Of a stretch of DNA of 64,000 bases, positions 49,786-63,207 are shown one piece after another; positions within the stretch are counted from its first letter, which is position 1, and each line of letters opens with the position of its first letter. The translations under genes were made by a program, and so were the position numbers. The notes under the pieces are model-generated. The model saw nothing but the letters and a program-made list of their open reading frames with translations. It ran no database searches and was not told the origin of the DNA. Origin of the DNA: Glossina fuscipes (taxonomy: Eukaryota; Arthropoda; Insecta; Diptera; Glossinidae). The stretch covers positions 5,377,798 to 5,441,797 of the forward strand of contig NW_023998433.1 of NCBI RefSeq assembly GCF_014805625.2, given 5' to 3'.

Positions 49786-52700
49786 ATGTACATGGTATAT
49801 ATGTACATTTTGTTATATTGTACATGTATGTTATATTTATCATTCATATACCCACCACTTGAGGGCGTGCTGCTTGGTTGTCTTTTCGCGATTGGAAATA
49901 TGATTTAAACAATTCTAAATTAGAACTACTAGTTGAGGTAAGTCTTAAAAAGTCCGTACGTTCGTTCGTTTTAAATATGTTTGCGATATTAAAATTCAAT
50001 AAAGAAAAGATATTAGAATTCTTTTCAAATTAAAAACAAAAAAGCAGTAGAGGATATCGCTTCTAAGCTAACTAAGCTCGAATCGTTAACAAAACTGCGG
50101 AGAAAATAAATGATTCTAAATGGTCTTGTACCGCTTTTATTTGAAAAAAGAAGGAAAAGCTAAGGAATTGTGACATTTTCACAAGAATTGATTATGAATA
50201 TTGGATTGCGTCGTTTTAGTGTAATGAAAATGATTAAATCTACTGTACAAAACGTGAATGAACACTAGTTTATTTTTACATTTAGACAATTAGTGTTACT
50301 TATCTTAAAGTACTAAAATTAGGGTCAATTAACATCAAAGTTTGAAAAATTTGATTGAAGGGAAGAAAGTTGCTTTTGCGCCTTAAATCGAATCGAAATT
50401 CAGAATCACCACCTCAAACCAATATACAAAATTTGTAAAATGTTTTATTATTTTTGGGCGTATTAATTAGTCTATTGGCAATATTTTTCTTAATTTGCAA
50501 ATATATTTGAAAAATTTGTAGTTTAGAGTAAATTTTAAGTTGTTCTCCGACTTTTGACTACAAATCAGGAATACGCCTATAAAATTCTAATATACAATCT
50601 TAAAACCTTGTAACCTTTACGATTACAACATATAATTTAGCAAAAATTAACTGATCAACTATATACACAAGTTATGGTAACCTTTGAAGTATTTTTATAT
50701 ACTACCAACGTACACAGACGAAGGACAATAGCGTTCTATATTTTGATGTTGAATATAAAAAAAATTTATGTATTCTCTCGTATTGTCGGATTATTATGAA
50801 AAAAATATAATGAATTTATCATTCTATTTATTTACAAAATTTCTAAGCACCTCATCAAATCTGTATATATTTGATCCGCATGTATCGTCGATTTAATGAT
50901 TTTCAAGTTGTTTTGTCGCTCTTAAACAAAATATCAAAAATATTCACATATACAAAGTTGTAACACAACGCATATTCAACTTTTGAACGATTTCATAGTT
51001 CGGATTTTAAAATGATCGCTCGCTTTGCTTATTAACGCGCTTAAAATGCACAAAAAATTGAAATAATTTCTAGTTTGGAACCTACATCAACAGTTTGCAA
51101 ACGCTCGTGTCATATGATTGCAGTATGAAAGTCATGAGGAGTTTTATCCTAAGGCTAAAATCATTAGATGCTTACCATTCTGAGCAATATTGTCATAAAA
51201 ATATTTTTTATTACAATTCTCACACTTAGAAGTACGCGTTAAATATCAAATGAAGCACATTTTTTTTGCTGATCGCCCTAAGAATTCGAGTGAGGTTAAC
51301 CGTATCTATTTATGCGGTTGCTATTTGAATTCTGATGGTCGTTAAAAAGTCAATAATTTTAAGGCTTATAGGATTTGTTGCATTTATAAATTTTGAACAC
51401 TTACATCGTATGCCTTGAATTTCTCGAACAACTTATTCACAATCAGATGAGCATCTAACAAAACTCGATTTCGATTAAACTTTTCAAGAAACAAAAAACA
51501 CCGAAGAAATATTAAATGAATTGTGATTTAATTTAACTATTGAAGGTTCACTAATACTAATCGAAAATCTGTTTGAAAATCTGTTCTGATTTTGTCGATA
51601 TCTTCCACTTTGAATAAATTGGAACCTAAGCGGTGGGTAATCCATATACGCCCTGAGGCAAATACAGATTTTTTGATTTTTGTGATTTTTGTTTTTTCAA
51701 TTGTTGTTCTATTATCTTTTCTTTTCGTTTTTCTGTTTCCCTTAAAAAAATGATGATAATATGTTTAAAATACATAGATATTTATTAAATATTAGCCATT
51801 TTATATTAATAAAGTGTTCATCGTTAGGACTTAATAATATAGGGTTTCAAATGTAATGTTTTTCTTTTTACTTTTTTACAATTTTTAGTTTATGTTCTAC
51901 TCTCTGAATGTATATGTGCGTATTTATGTGCATGCATAATTATTTTGTTTTCAATATATAGATGGAATGCCTCAAAATGAATTGATATTTTACAATTCTT
52001 AGCTTTTAAATAAGGAAATTTAGAGCAGACAAAATCCCTAAAGGGGGGAGAACGCCAGATATCGGTTGTTTTTTTATAACGTAAGAAAATATTACCAACA
52101 GAAAAAAAAAGCAATTAAAATATCAGTTCATCTCGAGACTGCGCATTTATAGTTTGTATATTTTAGCCTGACTTTAATATGTTGTTTTTCTCATTTCCTC
52201 TTTTCTAATTGTAAGTGAAAAACAATAAATAATACACCTAAATATTGGTTGTTAAAATCGAAGTTTTAGATGTTCATGACATATATATATATATATATAT
52301 ATATATGTAAATGTGTGTGTGTTTGAATGTGTGTGCGTGTGTACATTTATGTGCATAACTATTAAGTAAAAGACTCTTATGTATGTTTTTATAGCCCACT
52401 GCACGATACTTATTACGGTTTCATGCAATTTCTCTTCTGTTTAATTACTATACACAATGCTTATGAATGACTAACTATATATTTACATTTACATTTGTTT
52501 CTAAATATAGGCATCTATTGCGTTTGTATTTTGGTGTATTACATTTGTATCTATATACATTTTTTTTTTAAATAAAATAAAGTAATGAATGCTTTTTACA
52601 GTTATTTTAAATATGTCTTTTTTGTATCTAATTTAATTATTTATTTATTTATTTTTTTTTTATGTATATTTTCGCATTATACATCCGGACGGACATTATA

Positions 52701-53755
52701 TGATACAAATTAAGTCTACGTACAAAAAACTGTAATATGAAAAATAATTAAAATAATAAAAAAATTTGTGCTTTTTGAGTAAACTCTACTATTGGTGTGC
52801 GCCGTTAATTTGAATGAATGAAAATCACGATACGAGTGAATGGAACGAGTCTAGAGTTTGTGCATATATGTTTTTATAGCTATTCAATATTCAGAAAAAG
52901 TTTCAAGAAATTTAATTCAACTAAAGCCAGTGAAAGTTTCAGTGAGTTAATCAAACGCAAACCTTCGAGAACACTTCGTTCTTGCCTTGACGAACGGGGA
53001 AATTATCCCTAAATGAGGATAAGCTAATGTATAATATAATATATGTTAATAAGGTTTATAACGAATTGGTTTTCCCTTATTCGTATTTCCCATTTGCCAA
53101 TCGCGATCGGTATTACATTGAGTTTCCACTCTTGTTCGTCAACGTTCGTTGTTCGAGCTTCTGTGGATATGAAAGTTGAATTTGAATTTGAAAGCTAAAA
53201 ATTTTTATACTAATTCACTTTTGAAAATGAGTATAGTCCAAACACAAAGATACAAACAGTAGAATAAAAGATGAAAAATAGATCAAATAACTTCGTAGAA
53301 TGAAAACGAAAATTTTCAAATATTTTCATCATTCATCTGAGAACAAAAATGCAATCGCGATTGAACCCTTAATATGTTCATCCATTTAAATTCCACAGTT
53401 TGTGAAGCGTGTCATCCTTTTAACAAAAAAATGAAAGATGAAATATATACAAAAAGATTTAGTGAAGTGGATATTCGAGGACATTCAAGATTACTGACTT
53501 AACGCAAAGTTACTTGAGCGTGTTTTAAATGTTTTTCCGATATCTTTTCAACGTGTATATGGAAGCATAGTAGACCTTTCTGAGAAAAGACCAGAATAAA
53601 AATATGTCTGAAGATACATCTTGCATGTGGTTTCGTGATTTCGATAAAGAAAAGACGTAGCGCGGGAGAATTCGTTGCCGTAGTGGTCATCAAAAAGCAT
53701 GGATCACTACTCCCATCCTTCCGTATTCCTAGTTTGTTAACCGTATAACCGAAAA
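49061..53755. other. Non-coding AT-rich DNA between S1P and the Ig gene
   Basis: No supported gene. Simple repeats: (AT)n at about 49,751-49,783 leading into a 26-bp perfect palindrome centred on CCATGTACATGG (49,777-49,802), (AT)n at about 52,281-52,305 followed by a TG-rich run, and long T tracts at 49,570 and 52,560-52,660. 'ATACCCACCACTTGAGGGCG' at 49,848 resembles the start of the fly dispersed repeat. The last exon of the Ig gene may lie here or further right, but I could not recognise it. Confidence 0.45.
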
Positions 53756-54650
53756 ATGAGAAGCTTGCAACACCCAGAAGGAAGCCTCTGCGACTTCATA
53801 AAGTATATATGCTCTTGATCAGCATCAAATTCTGAATATATTTAAGTATGTCCGTCTGTCAGTCAGCAAAAATAAAGCTATCGGCTTCAAATTTGACAAA
53901 AATATTGAAAATGCTTGCACGCAGGTTGATATTGAAAATGGGCAAAATCGACTCAAGGCTACGCCTACAGTAGTACCTAAAATCAGGACAGGGCTGTTTT
54001 TCAAAACAAATAAAAAATTGGTTTTTTGCTCATTATTTATGATCTCCAGCAGATAAATTCACAAAAATTCGAAAGTATATTCTTTGGGCACTGCTGTAAT
54101 ATCTCTAGAAATATTGAAAAAATTGGCGAGAACCGTCCAATTTAAAGTGTATCATAAAACCCTTGTATAACATACAGAAGCAAGGTTCAAAAACCCCATA
54201 AAGTATTTAAATTTTTCTCCAGTTTCAAATACAGAATGCACGTAGGCATGTAGGTCCACTCATCTACACATTGGTCCGTTTTCTCATTTGTGTAGTGCTT
54301 GTAGTACACGCTCTCCCGTTCGCGCGAATGAAGGTAGCGCCTATAAAATTGCAAAACAGTTTGAAACTGATCAAAGAAGATGCCGACAACGCCCACACGC
54401 CTATACAATCGAAACTGAGAACAGCTTGCTCTCCGTGCCTTTCTCTCGTTGCTGATAAGCTACAACAGATACACGATATAAATTTCCACAAAATTACTCT
54501 ACAAAAATAAAAAAAATAGCCACGTTCACACAATATTATGAAGTGCGGATATATTTTCCTTTTTTTTGTAATCTTTTATAGGATAGCAGTGATGGGTACA
54601 AAAGATTCGGCCGCAACTGAATATAATATTCTTACTTATTAGTCATAAAT
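53756..54650 (+). repeat. Dispersed fly repeat, longest copy in the window (about 0.9 kb)
   Basis: Blocks in order: CTTGCAACACCCAGAAGGAA, a CGACTTCATAAAGTATATAT stretch, TTGATCAGCATCAAATT, GTCCGTCTGTCAGTC, AAAGCTATCGGCTTCAAATT, a TTGATATTGAAAATGGGCA stretch, TTCGCGCGAATGAAGGTAGC, CTACAACAGATACA and GATGGGTACAAAAGATTCGG, ending TTCTTACTTATT. Partial copies occur at 3.2 kb, 3.6 kb (-), 17.7 kb (-), 25.1, 28.5, 33.2, 47.4, 54.7-55.2 and 57.0 kb. It encodes no evident protein. The class (SINE, Helitron-like or MITE) is undetermined. Confidence 0.7.
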
Positions 54651-55170
54651 TATGAAAGATAGAACGCTAGAATTTTCTATACTGACTTAATGAAGGATCC
54701 TATTGTTCACGTAAAAAATTGTAAAAAATCGGCCCCGTCCACACAAAGTCATAAGAAATCAAATTTTTATATTTTTACTTTTTTTTGACGGTTTCCTCTT
54801 ATTACTTCTAAGCTAAACAAGACAAGAACTATGCTTAGCATTTCCCATATAAACACATATTATCTGTCTACAAATGAATAAATTCTAAAATAAATATGAT
54901 GGCCCCACATGGTTGGAGGATTCGTTTTTTTCTTATCAGCATAATTAGTTAGGTGTCAACCAAAACGACTTGGAGAGTAGAATGCGAATGTTAATTTTAC
55001 ATTAAATACTACCGGCGCCGTGACGTGATGTGTTAATTTTTCTCGACAATGCCGTCGATATTGGTATCAAACAAAAGGGCTTGGAAAACACAAGTGGATA
55101 GGATAGCGATGATGGGTATAAAAGATTCGGGCTCGAATATAATTTTCTTACTTGTTAAACTTAGGTATCA
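54651..55170 (+). repeat. Adjacent second copy of the dispersed repeat
   Basis: Resembles 3,120-3,450 over TTTTTTTGACG, TTCTAAAATAAATATGATGG and the following TTTTTTCTTA block. It ends with TATTGGTATCAAACAAAAGG, then GATGATGGGTATAAAAGATTCGG and TTTTCTTACTTGTT. It follows the preceding copy directly, tail to head. Confidence 0.65.
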
Positions 55171-56985
55171 AACTTTAGAAAAAAGTGGACCGGGGACTGT
55201 CAATGAACTACTTACACAGAAAACCCGATACTCGCGGAGTCATTTTTCAATATCTATCAATGAAATATTCAAGTTCCAGGGGCTTGCAAAAAAAAAAAAA
55301 GGCAAGTAAATATACAAAATTTAACAACTGATTGGGTACCAATATTATTAAAAAAATTTTAAAGCTCCGTATTTTCAAATGTCAAATACATGTAAATAAT
55401 TAATTTATAATTTCAAGTTCAAGTGTCTCTCTCCCCCGACACCTCTCTCTTCCGCTCTCTATCTGCTGCCCCTGTTCTTTCTCTTTCCCTACCTCCTTTT
55501 GACCGGCACTGTGTTACAAATATTGGTGATATCCATTCAGCGATTGGTCATAAAAAAAAAACAAAAAAAAATTTATTATTTTATTGTTGTTAGTTTTAAT
55601 GAATGATTTTGGTAAAAGAGAGAAAATCTTCAAGAATAATACAGTGGCTGTCAAACTTCTGGATTTATGGGGAAAATTTTACCAGCTTTCAATCAGCTTT
55701 AAGGATACAGTTAGACATAACATCACTGAGAATTTAGATGAAGAGCACAATGGTCTTAAAAAGAAATTATTGTAGAGCAACTATATTAATACGATGTTAT
55801 GACTGGAGGTCAACTTTTTATAATAAATGCAAGATTTTACATGTACTCTTGGATATTATATTTCTTACGAGTGTCTGTTTAGCATTGAATGCACAAATTG
55901 AATTCGGCTTAAATATTTTAATAGTAAATTATTTAGTTATTCGTTTGAATATTTCTTTCAAAAATATCGTTTAATCATATAATCTTGTACGAGTCTCTAT
56001 ACGTATGTATGTACGCATTGTATTTCATATTATGGTATATATGTACAATATATACAACATACGCTTATGTACACATAGCGTTTATATTTATACATCCGCT
56101 ACCGCAGAGATCAAGACTAAATCCAATTATTCAAATAAGAATTTCATAAATAATATAATTAATAATTAATGGCTTAAAATGATTATTTAAAAAATGTGAA
56201 AAAAGTAGCATAATGTATTTCTTGCATATCACTTATACGATAGACAGATTGCATTAAAAAATACACTGGTGACAATGATGATGATTATGAGTGTGTTATT
56301 TACGAAAAGTGTGAGATTTTAGATAGGGAACATGAAAGATACGACCCGAGACGAGGACCTTTTGCTTTTTAATTTTTAAATTGCAAAGTGTAATCATACT
56401 TTTTGTAGTTTTGCTGACATATAATTTTGTTTTTTTTTTTCTCATTTTTCTCTGGTTTTAGCTATTTGAGCCTAATATATATACAATTACAGTTACATGT
56501 GCGCAAACATATGTGATTTTTGTATTTTCTTTCTTTAATTTTTTTTTTTCACTATATTGCTTCGTTTTTAATATCATTAATTAGGATTTTATATGAATTT
56601 TCAGTTACTTCGGTTCGACTGTTTTTTGCTTTTAAAAAGTTTTCTGTATTATAAATCGAATAATAATTTAATTCTGTTCTTATGTGTAAAATTGTTCGTC
56701 TAAAATCTAATCTAAACATGTTTAAAGTTTATCAATAATGTATGAAAGTATGTGATATTTTACAATGAAGTATTTGTAGAAGATATGCGTTTTGTTTTTC
56801 TTCTTTTTTTTTTTTTTTTAAAGCTACTGATGCTTAGAATCTTGTCACCGATGCATTTTCGTAAATCTGATAAACGTGTATTAGGTGAGGTTTTTAGGAA
56901 AACTGCTATAAATAAATTTTTCATCACGCCTGCTTTTAAGAAATAATTAATTAATTAATTCATTAATTTTCTAAGTGAAAACAAA
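55171..56985. other. Non-coding AT-rich DNA, nothing identified
   Basis: A pyrimidine-rich stretch at 55,425-55,505 (CTCTCTCCCCCGACACCTCTCTCTTCC-type composition) interrupts AT-rich sequence. Open frames at 55,584-55,775 and 56,752-56,946 have no recognisable domain. TAATTAATTAATTAATT occurs at about 56,944-56,960. Confidence 0.4.
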
Positions 56986-57875
56986 TAATCTATTCATACC
57001 CACCACAGGGGGTATATTAGTTTATTATATACGTTTGTAAAGCATTAAAAAATGCATCGGAGGCCAGTAAAGTATGCATATTTCGGTTTAGTGGAGTTAA
57101 TTAAGCCATTTCTATCTGTATGTCAGTCCGAAGAAATCGCAATTATAACCTTGATAATTTGTCTAGAACAGATTAGCTTATTTTATTTATTCCTTTCGTC
57201 AACACAACCTGTCAATAACAAAAAAAAATTGTACCTAAATTAAGGTGTAGATTTATTACTTTAGAATTAATAAAATCTTCAATTTTTCTTCGCCCAATTT
57301 GATAACCGCAATTAGGGGTTGAAAGCGGGTACGACTTTCATGCAAACACGCATGCAAGAATTAAGAAAGTCGAACTCCCTCACATTTTAGAAGAGTTCTT
57401 GCATTGAAGCCCTCTTTAGATATTTCTTAGAGTCAATTTGAACGGTCATCAATCAACGGACAAGTATTTATGTAATAAAACTATAATGTATTGACATTTA
57501 TGTAGGACGTCTCAGTGTTATCCGCCCTAAGCCGAAAATAATTTGTATTGTTTATATTAAATTTGCCATTATTCCCGAGTTTTCGTTATAGGCAGCTTCT
57601 TTTCACTCTCATAAGAAATAGAAAAAGCTGTAAAAAATAACGCGGTTATTGACTTAACCTCTCCTCATTAATCCTACACATGATTTTTACTTTATATAAT
57701 TACCTGTGAAATGTTGTTAAATTGTAGAAAAATATATTTTAAGGTGCGTATAATATACATACGATACACGTTTATATATATTTTCACTTTACCTTGCATT
57801 ACGCATTAAGTAAAGTTAGGTATAAAAGAATTCAGCTTACGTCGAATACAAACAGTTCTTTCTTGTTTTACATTA
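56986..57875 (+). repeat. Decayed dispersed-repeat copy
   Basis: Begins CATACCCACCACAGGGGGTATA, followed by a TAAAGTATGCATATT block and CTGTATGTCAGTCCG. It ends near 57,820-57,870 with TAGGTATAAAAGAATTCAGC and TTCTTTCTTGTTTT, equivalent to the usual GGGTATAAAAGATTCGG...TTCTTACTTGTTTT end. The middle is diverged. Confidence 0.5.
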
Positions 57876-59525
57876 AGTATTGAAATGAAATCATTTTGGT
57901 AACGAATGCCCGATTTCTATGTATCAGTACCTTTATAGTGAACTTATGCATTGTTTTCTTATATTAATTTTATATTTAAAATTACTCTGAGAAAAATAAT
58001 TGGAAAATTATAAAGAAAAGTTGAATTTGTTGTAAATTTTATTTTAATAACTCGTTCATCAAAAAATTGTAGGAATTTTTTTCAAAAAATAATTTTTTAA
58101 TTTCATTTTTGATTCCGTATATATCCTTAAGCACAAATCTGTTTCAAAGTCGTAGATAATCTTTTGAAGGTTGAATAGAAGAAATTCGGTTTGACATATA
58201 ACGACCTGTAGCAGATGTGTGTCATATAAGTGTGATGCTATAATATATTTTCAGAGGGAATTTCATGCCTTTCATGCTTTGCAATCCAAGAAACTTACAA
58301 ATTGTCTTAGGATTTATTCATTGGAACTGCTTACATAATTAGGATGGTCTCCCCTGAAATGGTCATTAACTTGAGTTATTTCTAGACATTAACATTCTCC
58401 ACATTCATAAGAGTTCGGACGATTCATATATAGCAGTTATGCGTTAAATACATAATGGAGAAGAGATAAGACATTTATATGTATATATATATATATACCG
58501 TGAGGCATACTACAGATACCCCCATCAACACTTTCTTACTTGGGGATGAGTCAATTGTTAATTCGTTACTAAATTTTGAATCAATACCTATTATGGCTCG
58601 TAAGTTAAAATTTTTGCCTATTTTGGCAATACATCTATTGTTAGTTAGATCACGTCCACTGAATTAAATTTCTTGCGAGTGTTGTACAAACTAAAATTTG
58701 CTATGGATTGTAATTTAGACGATTTTGCAGATTACACTGACACTACGCCTATTTTCAAATGTAGTTAGTGATCATCAACGAAAATAACAGACTGTAGTAA
58801 CAGAAAGGAACTGAAAAATGAGTATGATAAACACTGTGCGGTCGTAAATTACACAAAAAAGAAGCGTGCCGGATTTCAAAGATAAGTAGATTGTGCCTGC
58901 GCGGCCGGCAAAAGCATAGATGCGCACAATAAAAAAAACTTATATCTTGCGCTTATTAAAGATATGTGTCTATGAACACATATGGGGGATCTCTGATGCT
59001 TATTACTCATTGCTGCAAAAAAGACAATAATTGCTTAATCTTAATGAAACATATGAAGTCGGAATTAAAAACTATTTACTTCGGAAGAAAATCATAAATA
59101 TTTCAGTATGAATTATATATTTATGTGTATACGTACATATGCATATATATATCTAAATATAAAGTGAACTTAGATTGTCTACTTAATTAGTTAGTTAGTT
59201 AGTTATAATAACGGGCAAAGGGTTTTCTATTCTACCATAGTTTTTTAAACAATAACACATGATAATACATACACATCTAAATGTGATAATGCGTACTTCA
59301 TTAATACGTATATGTGTAGGTAAGTATGCACGTGTGTAATATAATGTAATGTAATGTAAGGCACATTTTATAAAAAACAAATAATAAGTAAATGCACTCG
59401 ATCCATATAAGCGAGTGTATAAATACATGGAAATACTGAGATGTTTTCTATTTATAACATTCACATTAAATTTAAAAGCACCTTCATTGGTATGCACAAT
59501 ATGGATACAATTGAAATTAATTTAC
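57876..59525. other. Non-coding DNA downstream of the located Ig exons
   Basis: Should contain intron or 3' UTR of the minus-strand Ig gene. Simple repeats: (TA)n at 58,484-58,497, (TTAG)n at 59,186-59,204, and (TAATG)n at about 59,340-59,358. No exon could be recognised. Confidence 0.4.
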
Positions 59526-62500
59526 CGAAACTTGCGTTGTTCGTAGTTGCAGTTGAGGTACCCATTTTATATTCCATATCCAAATCAAAGAGTAAATCAT
59601 GATTCCGTGTATAAAATTGATGGATATCACTTATCTAAAGTATAGGAAAAGAAAATGGATCAAGTTCACCTGTTAGTAATTATTTATTTAATGTTCACAC
59701 AAAAATTGACTTATTCAGTCTGTTAGTCACTTATTATATAAATTTGATCACGTCCGACTACTCTCACTATGCCAATGCCAGTGTTCGTTGTTTGGATTAA
59801 TGTGTTCTTTTCGAAAATCTGTCATCCTTCAGAAACTAAAGCGGCCTAAGTTACGCTCTTTTATTCTTCCTATATAAATACATCATCTTTTAGGTTTCTT
59901 TTAAAATTTTCCAAAAAATTGTTATTTCATTATGGATTTAAAAATGTAAGGACTGAGAAGACGACTGCACTAAAAGGTATAGATAACGATATGAATTTAC
60001 CTGGCCCACACTGGGATTAGTTTGTGGGATCTATATTAACTAATTAGATGTTTTCGACATAAGATTTCAACACGCTACACGATTAGTAGCAGAATCGAGT
60101 TATTGAAAACTAGATTTGCTGATGAACGACTAACGAAAATTGTTCTTGATAAATCTTTAATATGGAAGCATTAAGAAATTTTAACCTCGCATTCTTCAAT
60201 GTTACAAATTAAATGCAGAAATTTTCTTTTGATACTCTTGTGTGTTAAGAGACGTCCTCTCAATTGACTGAACTCTTGGCAAGAAACTGCAACGGAATCT
60301 CAAATATATGTTGATATCTTAATAAACGAGGGTTTACTTGGTCAAGAATAAATAGTTGTTGAAATGCATATTGTATTTTAAAAAATTTCAAACCGCTTAC
60401 GTACCTCATTCCATCCATATTTATTTCTGGCTTGAACTATAGCCTCATAGACCGCATTATGCTCTAAATTCTTTATAACATACGACATTAAATAGTGCGT
60501 ACTATCCGATCTAATTGCTATAGGTTTAATGTGAAATTCGTGCCATTTTCCTGGATGTTGATACGTTTCATTCATCTAAAGAAGGCATATACAAATTTGA
60601 AAATACGAAGAAGAAAAATATTTTAGTATAAATAAAGAATCTCGATAAATAAATAAAATAATGATAAGAACATAACATAACAATAGTAAAAAAATGTACC
60701 AATAATCGTCGATATAATAATTTCACTTCTTCCAAGGGTGGTATAGATTCAATTGTCCATGTTAAATTATAATGATCCAAAGTGCCACTAAGCGCTGGTG
60801 ATATGAAATCAGCTGGTCCCGGCCTGCCCGATACTTCAATGTACTTTTTTGTGCGACCAAGTGCATTATCAGCTACACAACTATAGTTTCCAAAATCCGA
60901 AGATTGAAAGTTTCGTATAATTAAACTGTAACGATCATCCCTTGGATACATAGATCTCCTGTCCGTAGGATCCAAAAGAAATGAATTTTGATACCACATC
61001 ATCTATAGAACGAAATATAAATTGAAACCAAAACAAAAAATTTTAAACCGATTTTCACGTTAATTAACATAGGAAAATAGTTATATTCCCGTTGTCGCGA
61101 GACTGGTAGATATTGCTTAAACGTAAAGAGTTTTCCTATTTATATTATATATATACGTATACATCTACACATACATAATGGCGTTAAAAAAGGTTCCGTT
61201 TAAGTCAGAAGAAGATCTTTTATTTATTGTAATTTGATAAGTATTTGAATGTGCAGCTTTCGTTATGATTATATGGCAACACTTAAAGTTGCCTACATAA
61301 TAAACTATCTATGTCGTATTCTTACAAATCAATTTCAACACTATTATGCATTAATAGGCAAATATTGACCCGTTCCTGCTGATGGGTAAGAGCCGAAAAT
61401 GTGAGACATTTGTAGTCTTTATATGCTACGTAAAAAAACATGAAGAGTGAAAAGAAAAATATTTTCTTCACGAACTCATAGACTTTTGGCAGTTGCACAG
61501 TTAATTGATCGGTTTGCAATTGAATGACATTTTCATTTTTTGTAATAAAATTAATAAAAATTTATAAAACTTTATATGAGTACATACCTCTGAGTTGACG
61601 TCGCCATGGACAATACAGACTAGTTCTACATCGTAACCTTCGGCTGCATGGACCCAAGATTTTTCAACAGTAATTTCCGGTGGTGCTAAAAAAAATAAAC
61701 AGTAAAATTGACAATAAAAAAAATTTTAGGCAGTTTCTGAGTTCGTTTGATTTCTTCTTACTTACACAATATTGTCAGTTGTATGTCCATTGATACTCTT
61801 TCCTTTACGCCATTATCGGCTGAACATTGATATATGCCGGCATGATGCCGGTCGACATTTTCCAGTATTAATGTCGAACTGTCCGATAAGTGCGTTGGCC
61901 CGGAAAAAACATCCTTTTTAAACCAATATATAGTTGGCACTGGATTACCGGAAGCTTTACATTCAAGAGTAACCGTGCTGCCTTTTCTGGCCGTAACTTG
62001 ACCATTGTGAGGAAGAGCTCGTAGCGTTGGCGGAACTATGAAATGAAAAGTAATTTTAAGTCTATAAAGTATTCTTTTACTCATATCGCACGATAGCTGC
62101 TTTTCCATAATAACTTCGATTCATCAGCGGCAGGAAGTGATGTCACGAAACTAAACCGGTGTTAAATTATATCGTTTATTTGAATTATAAAAACATATTT
62201 TTCAATAGGAGGCCGACCTTTCCTTTTTATATAAAATGCTTACAGTAATTTGAAAAAATTAATTTATCCTATTATATGAACCAAATAACCAAAAATATTA
62301 CAAAAACATTTAAAAATTTCGACCATAACCGAAAATGCATCGCTATCTCACTAACCACCCGCTTAAAACAGTATGTTTCAAGTGATGTTTTTCTTCATTG
62401 TCACAAAATATGGTGCACCTTCTTGTGACATGACAAATCAGCATACAATTTGCGAGTGAATAGTCCTTAGCATTCTTTGTGCCGTAGAGTTTAAACAGTC

Positions 62501-63207
62501 TTATAGGAGCTTGATTTGCTTTTTTCTCCGTTAGCGAAAGAAAAATAGCAAAATAGCGTAAACGGATAATTTTGGTATTGAATAGAACCGTCTTGTAAAG
62601 TGTCCACTTCCTATATCAAACCCCATCTTCTTTTTTTTCTTTTGTGAGGTAACATAGTATGCGTTATCTTTCCATATTTTTTATGCTGCGAAAGCATGTC
62701 ACGCTAGCTTCGACAATCCAATACATCACTTACCCAGTATTTCAACTGTATGTACTTGATCGCGATTTTCCTGATCACCTAATTGGCATATGTAATCGCC
62801 GGCATCTTGCGTTTTTACACCATTGATTTGTAAATTGTAATCTCCAACAATTTTAAAGCGCGGATCTCGTGTTATTTTCAAGTGACCAGCTGTTAGCACC
62901 GATGAACCTTTTCTCCATAATAAAACAAATGAACCTAAGTTTTGTACTTTGCACGGAAGTTCAATTGTCTCGCCAACAATCACTTTGTATAAATGGCCGC
63001 GGGATAAAAATTTCGGTGCTACAGTAGGGGGATCATTTTCAAACGAACCATTGGGAAATGATTTTACTGTCAATAGATATAATTATAAAATATTTAAATA
63101 CGTAATTAAGCGATATAGTAACCTGGTCTAAAAAGCTGAAAGATCAACAGCAGACTTAAAACAGTAAACCACATCAAACGTTGCCGCGTATACCACACTA
63201 AAGTCAT
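59526..63207 (-). CDS. Klingon/CG7166-like adhesion protein, 3 Ig + 1 FN3 (3' end not found)
   Basis: Cell-surface immunoglobulin-superfamily protein of the kind used in neuronal adhesion. Exons on the minus strand: 63207-63123, 63066-62734, 62035-61766, 61685-61588, 61002-60700, 60575-60405, 59634-59526. All phases fit, giving 456 codons plus one base. Residues 1-28 are a signal peptide (MWFTVLSLLLIF). Ig1 is about 46-138 (LPCKV...DAGDYICQ), Ig2 about 140-229 (LECKASGNPVPTIYW...AGIYQCSADN), Ig3 about 232-333 (VELVCIVHGDVNSE...GNYSCVADN, split by an intron), and FN3 about 335-435 (DHYNLTWTIESIPPLEE, GWNE). The last located residues are TSTATTNNASFG, with a phase-1 donor, so a short C-terminal exon, perhaps a GPI signal, is still missing. 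Family is certain; orthology to Drosophila CG7166 is my inference, supported by its adjacency to S1P (CG7169). Confidence 0.88.

Noticed and set aside
55584..55775. A 63-residue frame (KREKIFKNNTVAVKLLDLW...) as a gene or transposase piece
   Set aside because: No recognisable family, no flanking exons or terminal repeats.
56752..56946. Short open frame, considered on both strands as the missing last exon of the Ig gene
   Set aside because: Neither strand gives a phase-compatible acceptor followed by a convincing C-terminal hydrophobic or GPI-type sequence.
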